NCBI GenBank assembly: GCA_010645155.1
Contig: JAAGOF010000041.1
Span: forward strand, 602,097-666,096
Direction: 5' to 3'
Length of the DNA stretch: 64,000 nucleotides
Origin: Tigriopus japonicus
Lineage: Eukaryota > Arthropoda > Copepoda > Harpacticoida > Harpacticidae
Shown: piece by piece, positions 1 to 9,319 of the stretch
Layout of the letters: each line of letters begins with the position of its first letter
How positions within the stretch are numbered: position 1 is the stretch's first letter
The notes under the pieces: generated by a model
What the model was told of the DNA's origin: nothing
Databases searched by the model: none
Seen by the model: the letters and a program-made list of their open reading frames with translations, nothing else
Translations under genes and position numbers: made by a program

Positions 1-1320
1 CAAAAAAAAGCAAGTCACTTTGAAAGCGACTGTGTTTCCAATCCGCGGGCATGCGTTGGACCAAGCGTTCTTTGATGGAGATTTTCGAAAAAAGCCAAAT
101 GGAGGCACGATTATGTTTTGAGAAAGTAGCATGCACGAACAATTTCTTTTTTGTTTCAGGTTCTCCAAAAAGTTTGTAACACTGATTTGAATACGTTTGT
201 TTTATTTCATTGAACTCTAATCAAATACGTGAAATCTATTTGATGAAAGCGAAGCCGTCACACTCTCAAGTGATCAAAATGACACCTCGCGGGGAAAACA
301 TGTCATAATTTGAAGCTAAATGACTAATTCAATTAACATTTCTTTACTTTAGAAATAACTTCATGGAAAAAAAACAATATATAGAAAAAACAGTGAACAA
401 CGGGGCGTTCAAGGGAACTTGCTTGGCTTTCATTTTAAAAAGATAATGTATGTCCTGCTTTTCTGATACTTCTAAAATCTGCAACGTAATCCATCTCACC
501 ATAGAGACGTGCAAAGGACTGGCACGATTTTTGAGCTTTGTAGGCTGCTCAGGCTGCGCCACAATCGTTGCAAAAACTACCATGATCAAAGCTCTTCCAG
601 TCTCTCTAAAACTTGCAACGCAAAATTACTCATCATGAACAGAAATTATTCGAAGATTTTGGTTTCTACGTTTTGCATCCAACACTCAATTTGAGTTTGC
701 ATGGTCGAGTAACTGACCACCAAAAAAGCAGAGCATTGCATTATCTTAAATTACGCTAAAGGGAAGTCACCACCTCAAAAACTGGAAACACTAAAACCAG
801 GTGGCGTCCTTGTGCCTATTTGAGGTACTGTCTACCTCTCTATAATGGAAAACTAATTGAATTTATGGAACAAGAGTTAATAGTTTAATGTTCAAAATTG
901 AACAATGTTTAAATCCAAGTATTCTTACTGACAATTCAAAATTGAATAATTAACTAAACAAGCGAATCAATTCTCTTCCTCAATCCGCCCTTTATCCCTC
1001 ACTCGCTAACATCTCATGTATTTCACCAATTTCATTAAGAATAAAGCATCATCACCAGTAAGCAACTCTTGCCTACTTCTCGACCTGGATCATTGGAGTC
1101 ACGCTCGTATCCGTTCTTCATCCCTTTCATTACAATTGTTTTAAAGAAACAACTAATTATCATTTCAAGGACTAGCTAGGCCCATCCACGTTGATGGTAA
1201 TAGTATGCAACAACCTTTTTGACAAAGTTTGTACATGTATTTTAAGAAATTTATAAGAAGGATGTTTGTAAGAGGCTTTGTACAAAGTTGGTCGTACCCT
1301 AATAATAACCATTGAAAACT
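1..1320. other. AT-rich flank, no confident gene
   Basis: No convincing coding exon is seen. This stretch lies downstream of the minus-strand GNAT-like gene and should hold its missing 3' exon(s). One weak candidate is an open minus-strand stretch at roughly 558-449 that reads like a GNAT C-terminus (it includes ARLYGEMDYVADF), but its phase could not be matched to the preceding donor, so it is not called. Confidence 0.4.
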
Positions 1321-1323
1321 CAC

Positions 1324-2004
1324 TTGAAAGCAACAATGGACGACTTGAGTTCACCATCCACGTAGGCTCCAAAAGCCAGTCCAAGCTCAGTTTGGTCTCT
1401 TAGTATTTGGTGGGTGTCATTCGATTGATATTTCCACAACTTGTCCATAACGTCCACATCACTGAGAGCAACTTGTCGTGCTTTAGTATTTATAGGTATG
1501 TCTAATGGGGGCATTGCCACATTGGGATCCATAATCAAGACCCAACAATCATTGATTTCCAAATGTTCCTCGGTCCCTTGGGTCTTAGTCTTTTCTCTCA
1601 AGGGATTCAACAAATAGTCAGGAACTCCTCCCATTCCCCAAGCTTTGTTCCAAGGAATGACATCTCTCAATTCATATTCAGCCTAAACAAGATTAGGGTC
1701 AAATTTGCAATCATTTTTTAAGTGCAATATTTCTGAAATTATTAGTGCTTAAATGACTTACCCTTTCAACGTCATTTTCTTTACAAAAGACCGTGAAGAT
1801 TGGTAGCGATTCATGTGCGCGTTCTTTGATAACAACAAAGGACGACTTCTCGTCTTTAGAGACATAGAATTCTTTTCGCGGTTGAAGGTTGAATTTGATT
1901 TGATGTTTTACCGACTCTAATGCTAAGATGGACATGGGTAGCTCCTTTACTAAAGACTTTTGCAAAGCATGTAAATCAGACACCAATTTCAAGGCTCCTC
2001 TCAT
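1324..2004 (-). CDS. glycine N-acyltransferase-like GNAT protein, 3' partial
   Basis: Two exons are seen: 2004-1762 (81 codons from ATG, phase 0, donor GTAAGT) and 1682-1324 (acceptor TTTAG, donor GTGAGT, two bases left over). The joined product is about 200 residues and lacks its C-terminus. Exon 2 contains WVLIMDPNV and LGLAFGAYVDGELKSSIV, which resembles the central strand of GLYAT/FR47-type acyltransferases, where a residue patch like GVYVDGELVS precedes the acetyl-CoA loop. Family members transfer acyl groups from CoA to amino acids. The acetyl-CoA-binding RGxGxG segment is not in these exons; it should lie in an exon below 1320 that was not found. Exon structure is well supported; the family name is moderately supported. 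Confidence 0.6.
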
Positions 2005-2128
2005 TTTGGACACTATGCGAACACTGAGATTTTCTAATCGACACGAATAAGCTTAATCATGCTTTATGACAGGGTTTGGCAACCGGTGGGCCGCAGCCCA
2101 CATGTGGGCCCAAACGCGATCGTTGGTG

Positions 2129-2345
2129 TCTCAGCTATAATCTCACTGCCGATTTCCTGAGGTTGGGTGATCTATTTCTTTAAAACTGGAACTAAGTTAG
2201 GTTGGATTACATTCTATTGTGTTGTATTAGGTTAGGTTTTAGGTTAGGTTTTAAGTTAGGTTAGGTTAGGTTAGGTTAGGTTTTAAAATGGAGTCACGCA
2301 ACTTAGGATTTTTTCAATGTGAGATAATAGACAAGATCGTTGGTG
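2129..2345. mobile_element. nested insertion inside the hAT-like MITE
   Basis: The 11-bp word GATCGTTGGTG occurs at 2118-2128 and again at 2335-2345, bracketing 206 bp absent from the sibling copies at 16577 and 55647. The inner ends are imperfect inverted repeats (CTATAATCTCAC at the left, GTGAGATAATAG at the right). The duplication length of 9-11 bp would fit a Mutator-like element, but no transposase is present, so the class is inference. It contains the TTAGG array. Confidence 0.7.
2226..2284 (+). repeat. interstitial telomere-like (TTAGG)n array
   Basis: Degenerate then pure TTAGG repeats; 2256-2280 is five perfect units. TTAGG is the ancestral arthropod telomere motif. Here it sits inside a nested mobile insertion rather than at a chromosome end. 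Confidence 0.85.
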
Positions 2346-2543
2346 GGCCCACAAGCAATGAGGAAAGTCCTAAATGGTGGGCCCAAGAGACATCCATATT
2401 ACTGCACTTGTGGGCCCAGAGGTCTTTGATCAGTAATTTGTAGGCCCATGAACCTGCCACTATCAGTATGGTGGGCCCCGAATTCACCAAACCAAATTTG
2501 GTTGGCCTTGACACAAAAAAGGTTGCCGACCCCTGCTTTATGA

Positions 2544-3110
2544 GCTTTAAACATTTGATCATGCCGACCAGAAACAGGATATTCATGCGTAAGCCGACTT
2601 CCAGAGAGATAAACAGGCGTCTGGCTTGAGTAATTATGTTCTTTCAACAACAGGGTTTCCGGATACGACGAAAGAAAAAGCGTCGGTTCTTAAATGAAAA
2701 GTGCAATTTACTTCAAATGCCTATGACTAAAAGCGGAAAAAGTATGTTAAACATGCCCAACTTACTACCTGAAGTGGGGTTTTCTACGCAGACATGACCC
2801 AAAAAGCGCAAGATTTTAACGAAAGAGCAAAATATAGAGACTCTGGTTAACAAGCTTCCCTTGTTCAACAAAGAAGTTCTTGTCAATATTGACCATGTCT
2901 TATAGGGAAAATGTAAGTGATTAGTTGCATGCAGGGTTGACAAGATGTTTTTTTGGCCTAGAAAGTATTGATATTTACCAAGAAATGGACCCTGCCAATC
3001 TTTGAGATAAAGAAATTGGCAAGGTATAAAACTTTGGTGAAGAAGTTCTAATATTCAAAGGAATTACTCAATTTAGCTAGCTCAGAACGGCCAGGGTCGG
3101 GGGATCAACT
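2544..3110. other. no gene seen
   Basis: AT-rich spacer between the hAT-like MITE and simple repeats; open frames are short and show no recognisable protein. Confidence 0.4.
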
Positions 3111-3117
3111 TTTTCGA

Positions 3118-3235
3118 TTTATCCCCTTTACCCGGGGATAAACGGGATAAATTGGGGGATGAACAGGATAAATGAGAGGATAAACGGGATAAATGGGGGG
3201 ATAAACGGGATGAACTGGTGGATAAACGAAATAGT
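3118..3235 (+). repeat. GGGATAAACGGGATAAAT-type tandem repeat
   Basis: About six irregular units built from GGGATAAACGGGATAAAT, with GGGGGATGAAC variants. A similar motif in reverse (TTTATCCCCGTTATTTTC) occurs at about 3340-3358, suggesting an element with related ends. Confidence 0.7.
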
Positions 3236-3639
3236 TGAAGATTATCTAAGTCAGAAAACTTCATGCTCAATAAATGTAATACAGAGACACAAAAATGAAC
3301 TTATTTCTAGAAAAATGTTTGAAAAAGGAGGGAAATCCCCTTTATCCCCGTTATTTTCTGGAGGAAAATCCTGTTAATCCCAATAAACGGAATGCTTTAT
3401 GGTTGAGGTAGTCCACCAACTAACTCTAAAATGTTCCTCTACTGAGCGGACAGCCTTTATTAGATTGCAGTTGCAAAGCTGCGTTATAACTTCGGAAACA
3501 CAAACAAATAAAAGCTAAAAACCTAGGAGTTTTCATTGTACTAATGGAAATAATTTTTATGTGGGACTTAATTGAAAAAAGTGAGATTTTGTGGGAAATA
3601 TAGTGTTAAAGAAATTTGAATAATTATAGAAATAAGGAA

Positions 3640-4018
3640 AAAATGCTTGAAACGTAGGAAAATTGCTATTGAGGTAGGAAAAAATGCTTGAAATGTAGGA
3701 AAATTTCTTTTGAGGTAGGAAAAAATGCTTGAAGAGTAAGAAAAAATGCTTGACAAGTACGAAAAAAGCTTGAAAAGTAGGAAAAGAGCTTGAAAAGTAG
3801 ATAAAAAGCTTGAAAAGTAGGATAAAAGCTTGAAAAGTAGGAAAAGAGCTTGAAAAGTAGATAAAAAGCTTGAAAAGTATGATAAAAGCTTGAAAAGTAG
3901 GATAAAAGCTTGAAAAGTAGGATAAAAGCTTGAAAAGTAGGATAAAAGCTTGAAAAGTAGGATAAAAGCTTGAAAAAGGGATAAAAGCTTGAAAAAGGGA
4001 TAAAAGCTTGAAAAGTAG
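3640..4018 (+). repeat. 20-bp minisatellite (GATAAAAGCTTGAAAAGTAG)n
   Basis: About a dozen near-identical 20-bp units from roughly 3755 to 4018, each with a HindIII site AAGCTT. To the left (3640-3755) are older 25-40 bp relatives built from AAAAAATGCTTGAA and GTAGGAAAA. It is open on the minus strand as a repeating FKLLSYFSSFYPTFQA-like phrase, but this is an artefact of a repeat length that keeps a frame open, not a gene. Confidence 0.9.
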
Positions 4019-4059
4019 AAAAATCCCGCTTATCCCTTTTACTACTTGAAGGAAAATCC

Positions 4060-4416
4060 CGGGGGACTCTTTTCGGAGGGGAAAATCCCCCCTCCGAATC
4101 ATTTTCAGCTTCCCTACAAGAATTCCATGACACACTCGATCAAAAGCTTGTAAGAAGTCAAGATAGACAGTGTCCACTGCTAACCGCTGATCCATCCCCT
4201 TGAGACTTGTTCATGATGTTCTAAGAGATTGGTAAGGCAAGACCGCCCTAACCTGAAGCCATGTTGAGTGCTATCGAACATGTCGTTATCCTCTAAAAAG
4301 TTGTTGATTGAGTCCTTTATGAGCCGCTCCATGATTTTGCATGCTGAGGAAGTCTGAGATATGGGGCGATAGTTCTTGAGAAAGCGGGTATCACCACCCT
4401 TGAAAAGGAGGTACAC
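4060..4416 (-). pseudogene. LINE reverse-transcriptase fragment (1)
   Basis: On the minus strand 4416-4180 reads NYRPISQTS, KIMERLIKD, QHGFRLGRSCLTNLL, the conserved N-terminal blocks of Jockey/CR1-like non-LTR reverse transcriptases. After one frame break near 4195 the next block VDTVYLDFLQAFDRV follows (the FxxAFD motif with the first catalytic aspartate). The sequence then runs into the minisatellite, so the catalytic YADD region and the rest are missing. A dead, 5' and 3' truncated copy. Confidence 0.85.
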
Positions 4417-4427
4417 GTGGGCAGGGT

Positions 4428-4625
4428 TGCCAACTGGCGATTTTGAAACTTGTCTGGCGATAGAAAAATTAATCTGGCGAAATCAGCTGATCTGGCGACA
4501 AATCTGGCGATTTTGATATCACTGGCAATAAATCTGACGATTTTAGTATTTCTGGCGATACATTTGGCGAAATGAGCAAATTTGGCGAAAAAAATTGGCA
4601 AAATCGCCTATTTTTGGCGAGAACT
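4428..4625 (+). repeat. degenerate TCTGGCGA word array
   Basis: The word CTGGCGA or TTGGCGA recurs about every 15-20 bp (at least ten times), separated by short A/T-rich spacers such as TTTTGA and AATTAAT. It looks like a decayed short tandem repeat. No protein is supported. Confidence 0.6.
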
Positions 4626-6879
4626 TAGGCAAGTTTTGATTCTCTCTTTATAATTTTGACTTTCATTCTGACTAAAAAACCAAGGATGAAATATTTTTAA
4701 TGACAGACACTAAATGGCGAGAGCTTTGATCAAAGTAATGTTTCTTGATTTAATTGTGCTTTTACCCAGAACAAGAAAATTTTACTCCGCTCTTTTGCTG
4801 TAGAACTTACTTCTACGTGCATGTTCTAGTCAATAAGGAGGTCAAAATACTTTAATCTCATGACTTGACAGTCAGTTAGAATAGTTTGAAGCATACCCCA
4901 CCAAACAAGTGCACCTACGAACGTCCTTTTTTTGCTTTAGATGTGGGTTAGAGGTGATTTTCTTTTCTTGGATTTCAAGCTCTTTTAGCGTTTTTTTTTA
5001 TTTTCCAAGCAAATAAAAACTTCGAAGAAAGTTCAATCCCACCAATTACAGGCCAATGTAATAATTTGATGGTCAGTTGCGGTTTTGCGCAAACAAAATA
5101 CAACCCACACTTATATATTAACTTGTCCTCGTAGAGTTTCTCGACAGACACTAAGAGAAAAGATTACCATTGGTCAGAAAAAGCTTTCTGGCAATCAGAA
5201 CAATTATTGGATCTGCAAATCTGATTTTAAGTATTGCTCTACTGAAAACGTTCCTTTAAAAGAGGCATTTTTTAGCTCTTGGTTTTTGTTTGACTGATGT
5301 ACTACTGGCTAATTCTTGCTCATTAGGTACTTCCTTTGTTAAGTTTTCTAGATTTCGCGGCTTTTGCACAAGCAAACAGATTGGTTCCCATCAATAGGGA
5401 AATACATTTCGGTTTTTTTGTGGGAGCACTTTTAAAAGTCTTTTTCGTCTGTACTTGCATTTGAGTTTTCTTCTTTCTTATAAGCCAGTTTCATTCGCCT
5501 TTTCGGGAAATTGATTCGATTTTTTACGTCATACAAGCATTTTTTTTCGTCTTTTTTCGTTTAATCGGTCAACTTTTTTCGTCTAACCAAGTAATTCTAT
5601 TCGTCTTTTTTCGTTTAATTTGACTTTTTTATTCGTCTAAACTTCCTGTCCCTAGACATGAGTAACTTCCCACCCAAAGTAATTTTGGGAATCAGTCAAG
5701 TCTCAACTACTGCTAGATTGTTCATGGTGTGTGAGTTCATGTTGATGGTGGGCCCACCACAACATGGGGCTTGTTCTGTTGGTGATTCAGGCACATACCA
5801 AAAGTCCATATACTTTTTCTAAATGTGAGTGCACCAAGCAAGTAAGATAAATTTCAGTGTTTGCATTGTGTGAGGCATAATTCTGGGCATCTTTTACGCT
5901 TAAAAACAGAATATTTTCTTAGCATATATTTGCCCAAAATTTCAACACAAAATGCATTTGGTCCATTGATCAAGTCAACAAAGAAATATTTTTTATTTGA
6001 TAGTGTGTCTTGTTGTGCTTCCCACTGTGCTTGAAGTACTTAATGAAACACTCTTAAGTATCATGTGGAACTGTGGGAGTGTGATTTGTTTTATAACTTC
6101 TAATTTTTGTCCTTTAATGGGAGTGAAAATAATGAAAAAAACCATGTGCTTGATCATGAAATGGGCATGAGGTAGTAAGAAAGTGCACTCTGCCTAGATG
6201 TACACAAGCAAACTTACACTAACTGAACTTCACTTAATGAAGTGATATTAAGAATGAGGAAATGAGTAAATTGAAAGAGTTAATACACCTATTTGGACTC
6301 TTGGTAGATAAATAGTATGATACCTCATTGCCAGTATATCTGAGGCATTTTAAGACATAGTGGGTGATATATTAAACTTTATGATGGCTCATTAATTGCA
6401 AGTAAGCAAAAGAATCATATTTTGCTTACATTAATAATAAGGCCTTGAGGTATATAAAATATCTCATGAAGAAAAAAAAAACCTAACTGAATTACTTAAT
6501 TGGATAATTACATATCTTCAAATTGGATTGTCTCAAGTTAAAACTATGTTAAAATTTGAGGTTTTGATCTATCCATGCATGAGTATTATAAAAATATCAA
6601 AACTTTGAAAAACCTATACAAGGGAGATGTGGAGACTGGAAAAAAGCTAGAGAAAAGATAACTAATTTGTTAACATCTAACATGAGTCTGAATCAAGTAT
6701 CGTACTGTTAGCAGATCTGTACAACCCTTGAATAGTGGGTTGGTCAGGAATAGTATTTAAAAAATTGTCCAATCGTGCCTTTAATGTTGTTAGAGGATAA
6801 TGGGCAACAAATTAAACAATGAAGGTTTAAGTTTTAACTCTGAGGTGTACTTAATGGAATACTTTTTAAACATTCTAGT
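4626..6879. other. gene-free AT-rich stretch
   Basis: No gene is recognised. A TTCGTCTTTTTTCGTTTAAT-type pyrimidine-rich repeat runs through about 5440-5650, and 5750-5762 has one isolated GGTGGGCCCACC palindrome like those in the hAT-like MITE family. Confidence 0.4.
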
Positions 6880-7370
6880 TTCGAATTGTTTCCAGAGTTC
6901 CAGAGTTTACGGGAATACAAAATTAGCCAACATTTTGTTCGCAAAAAATTGGCTAAACGACTGAAGAACGAAAATATTATTGTGAACGCCATTCATACTG
7001 GAGCGGTTCAAACTGGCTTATTCCGGCACGTTCAATATTTTGGACCAATTCTAATTTTCCACTTCTTTCCCGGATTGGCCATAAAAATCCAAAGGGATGG
7101 TTTGAAATTAGATTCTAAAGTTTTTGAATTTGTATGCATCCAAATTGATTTACAGGAGGGAGCTCAAACTGCAATATACGCAGCAGTGGATGAAGACATC
7201 AAAGATGTGACGGGAGAGTAGTTTTCTGATTGCAAACCCTGTTCTCACTCTACGGAGTAAAAGATCCTGAATTGGCCACACAGCTGTGGAACGAAAGCGT
7301 TGAGATCTTAGAAATGGATCGAATGGAAATCATTCCGTTACCAAGAGGAGCTCACAATTAAACAATATCT
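6880..7370 (+). pseudogene. decayed short-chain dehydrogenase (retinol dehydrogenase-like), C-terminal part
   Basis: The frame from 6886 carries LAKRLKNENIIVNAIHTGAV and then EGAQTAIYAAVDEDI and DVTGE, which match the C-terminal half of RDH11-14-type SDR enzymes. A retained intron of about 60 bp lies before 7156 (acceptor TTGATTTACAG), so this is not a processed copy. Decay signs: the active-site YxxxK reads YKISQ, with the lysine replaced; a TAG interrupts just after DVTGE (about 7219); and a frame break follows near 7255, after which LATQLWNESVEI, typical of the family's end, can be read up to about 7363. The N-terminal NAD-binding half is absent. Confidence 0.75.
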
Positions 7371-8430
7371 TCAAGATTGAAGAAGAGCGAAAATAAAACG
7401 AATCAATCGTACTGGGATACAAGAACTTAACAAGTCAATGAAACTTATCCCTGTATTATATTATACATTTTATATTATCTGATTTACAGCAAATTCTAAA
7501 AATGCACTTCTCCTTTTCAAAATACGTTAACAAAGCACCCAGCAGGAAGAATCTATAATATAAACGGCATACATAGGGATATAGGAAAGGTATCTGATAC
7601 TGTATGTCTTCAAGGGCATTCATGGGCTCTGTTCTAACCCAGGATTTGAGGACAGTTGTAGCAATTGTCAAGGCTTTACTTGTGCACTAAGAGCATCTCC
7701 AAATCCCAAGGACTTCAGGCTAGTTTGAACAATGAAGACCTCCTTTCTTCTTAATTGGGCTCCTTCATTGTTCAATCTTTTGCCCATTAGTCTTCTTCGA
7801 GAATATGTAGGAGCTGAACCTCTAAAAAGCATTTAAGGCTGGATTAGAGATTTTTAAAAAATTATTAATCCTCATCAAGTAACTGTTCAAGGGTTGTCCA
7901 GATCTGCAAACTGTTACTCCTTGGTAGTCCAAATTCTGTTTAAATTTTGTATAAATTGTATTTATAATTTATTTGTTTCTCATTATATGTTATGGTTTGG
8001 AATGGAATTTCTTGTAGCGTTATTACAAAATCCGCGACCAACAAAAATATTTAAAAAGACTAGACGCATGAAAAATATTCTCTTGAATAAACCAAAAGCA
8101 CTTTTGGCCGAATTTTCGGTTTCGGTTATGCCATTGACGCAGAAAACAGATATACACTTAAATGAATGAAGCTTGATAGCAAAGTCGATGGCTTTTTGAT
8201 CCAAAAACCTCTAAAACTTGAACTTTCATCAAAAATATTAGAAGTTACATAGCAGTGATTGGAGCTTACTAAATTGAGCCATTATCAAAATTTCCAGCTG
8301 CATGTAAAAAGTCACACGTAACATATTTTGGATATATTTGGATTTACCTATAAGAACTCTTTGTGCTAATTGGAAGTCTCATGAAGGAAAATCTGCTTAA
8401 TCAAGGCTCTTGAAGCACTTGCGTGAACAA
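7371..8430. other. no gene; short dispersed repeat at about 7725-7825
   Basis: Nothing coding is recognised. About 90 bp near 7725-7825 (including GGCTCCTTCATTGTTCAATC) recur in the same orientation at about 19185-19265 and mark a dispersed repeat. Confidence 0.45.
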
Positions 8431-8437
8431 ATACAGG

Positions 8438-8444
8438 TATAAAG
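8438..8444 (+). promoter_or_regulatory. TATA box of the signal-peptide gene
   Basis: TATAAAG sits 47 bp upstream of the ATG at 8491, with a possible initiator TTCAACAG about 20-25 bp downstream. Spacing fits a short 5' UTR. Confidence 0.5.
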
Positions 8445-8490
8445 ACTCTTGCTTGTTCTTCAACAGTATATTTCATTCTTATTTAGCAAG

Positions 8491-8551
8491 ATGAAGGTTC
8501 TACTTTGTTTGGTTCTTGTCCTTGCCCTTACAACAATTAGCATCGAAGCAC
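8491..8551 (+). CDS. first exon of an unidentified secreted protein (3' part lost)
   Basis: ATG at 8491 opens a typical cleavable signal peptide: Met-Lys, a Val/Leu-rich core (LLCLVLVLAL), then TTISIEA, ending with a consensus donor CGTGAGT after 8551 (one base left over). A TATA box lies upstream. No matching second exon is seen before the BEL/Pao LTR starts at 8795, 243 bp into the intron, so the mature part is either lost or far away. The function cannot be named. The ORF reading through the donor adds only unsupported residues. Confidence 0.5.
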
Positions 8552-8794
8552 GTGAGTTTATCAAATGCGTTTTAATGAACATGGAACCAGTCAGTCGATG
8601 CTTCACGTTTACATGCTCTTCGATTTTTTTACGGGCTTGTTTGAAGGTAATTTGATGTTTTAGAAGAAATATTAATCAATAGAACCACTGTAGTGTCATT
8701 CGAGAAGGTCAGAATATAACTCCAAATAAAGATCAAGCTAATTGGATCCAGTGATATGGATACTCTCTTAATGCAACACTTCCACGGATGTATA

Positions 8795-9289
8795 TGTTCG
8801 TTCTTTTCTCGCTTGGACTGTATCAGGTCTCGCTTCATCCCAAAAGTGCACACCAGCCGCGAATGTTTCTCATATACAAGTACACTTTATTTGTTCTGGA
8901 AGACAATACATAAAAATAGTTGAAATGATGTAAGATAATCAGGTAAATGGTCATCGCTTGTGAGAATCGTCCAACGCCCGAATCCGCCTTACCAGTGGTA
9001 CTCTCGTTGCTGGTATGGTTGGTACTTTGGGGCAATCCCGGTCTCCACCTTCACGGGTTCCGGTCTGTTCAAGGAAGGTTCTCGTAGTCCCGTCCCCTTA
9101 CTCACTAAGTCACTAACCGGTAATTTGGTCTCTTAAAGGAGGAGCTCTCGATGGTTCTGGCCGTCTGTAGCCCGGCCTCGCCAGCCCATTAAGATGAGAA
9201 CAGCCTCTTGAACAGGCATGGCTGAAGCCAGGTCACACTGACCAGCTCCGTCTCCTCCTTGCCACCAACACTAGCTCTTCGCCCCTCCA
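8795..9289 (-). repeat. 3' LTR of the BEL/Pao element
   Basis: 495 bp, nearly identical to 15150-15644. It contains a minus-strand AATAAA (about 8886-8891) that could serve as polyadenylation signal. Base differences from the other LTR are seen near the TCTCGCTTGG, GATGTAAG, CTTGAACAGG and CCTTGCCACC segments. Confidence 0.95.
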
Positions 9290-9300
9290 TTTCCCCCGCC
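9290..9300 (-). other. polypurine tract
   Basis: On the minus strand GGCGGGGGAAA lies immediately before the 3' LTR, the expected place for plus-strand DNA priming. Confidence 0.8.
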
Positions 9301-9319
9301 ATTGAGAGCCCGTGAGCTC

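Larger units (their letters stand above)
2070..2535 (+). mobile_element. hAT-like MITE, GGGCCC-rich family, copy 1 (with nested insertion)
   Basis: The ends read CAGGGTTTGGCAACC and GGTTGCCGACCCCTG, forming terminal inverted repeats of the CAG-rGGTCGGCAACC type. A perfect 8-bp target-site duplication CTTTATGA flanks it (2062-2069 and 2536-2543), diagnostic of hAT transposition. The body carries many GTGGGCCCAC palindromes. It has no transposase and is non-autonomous. Without the nested insertion it would be about 249 bp, matching the 250-bp copies at 16577 and 55647. Confidence 0.9.

Noticed and set aside
3557..4195. 212-codon minus-strand open frame rich in Phe/Ser/Tyr
   Set aside because: Produced by the 20-bp minisatellite and simple repeats; only its first ~35 codons are a LINE RT piece.
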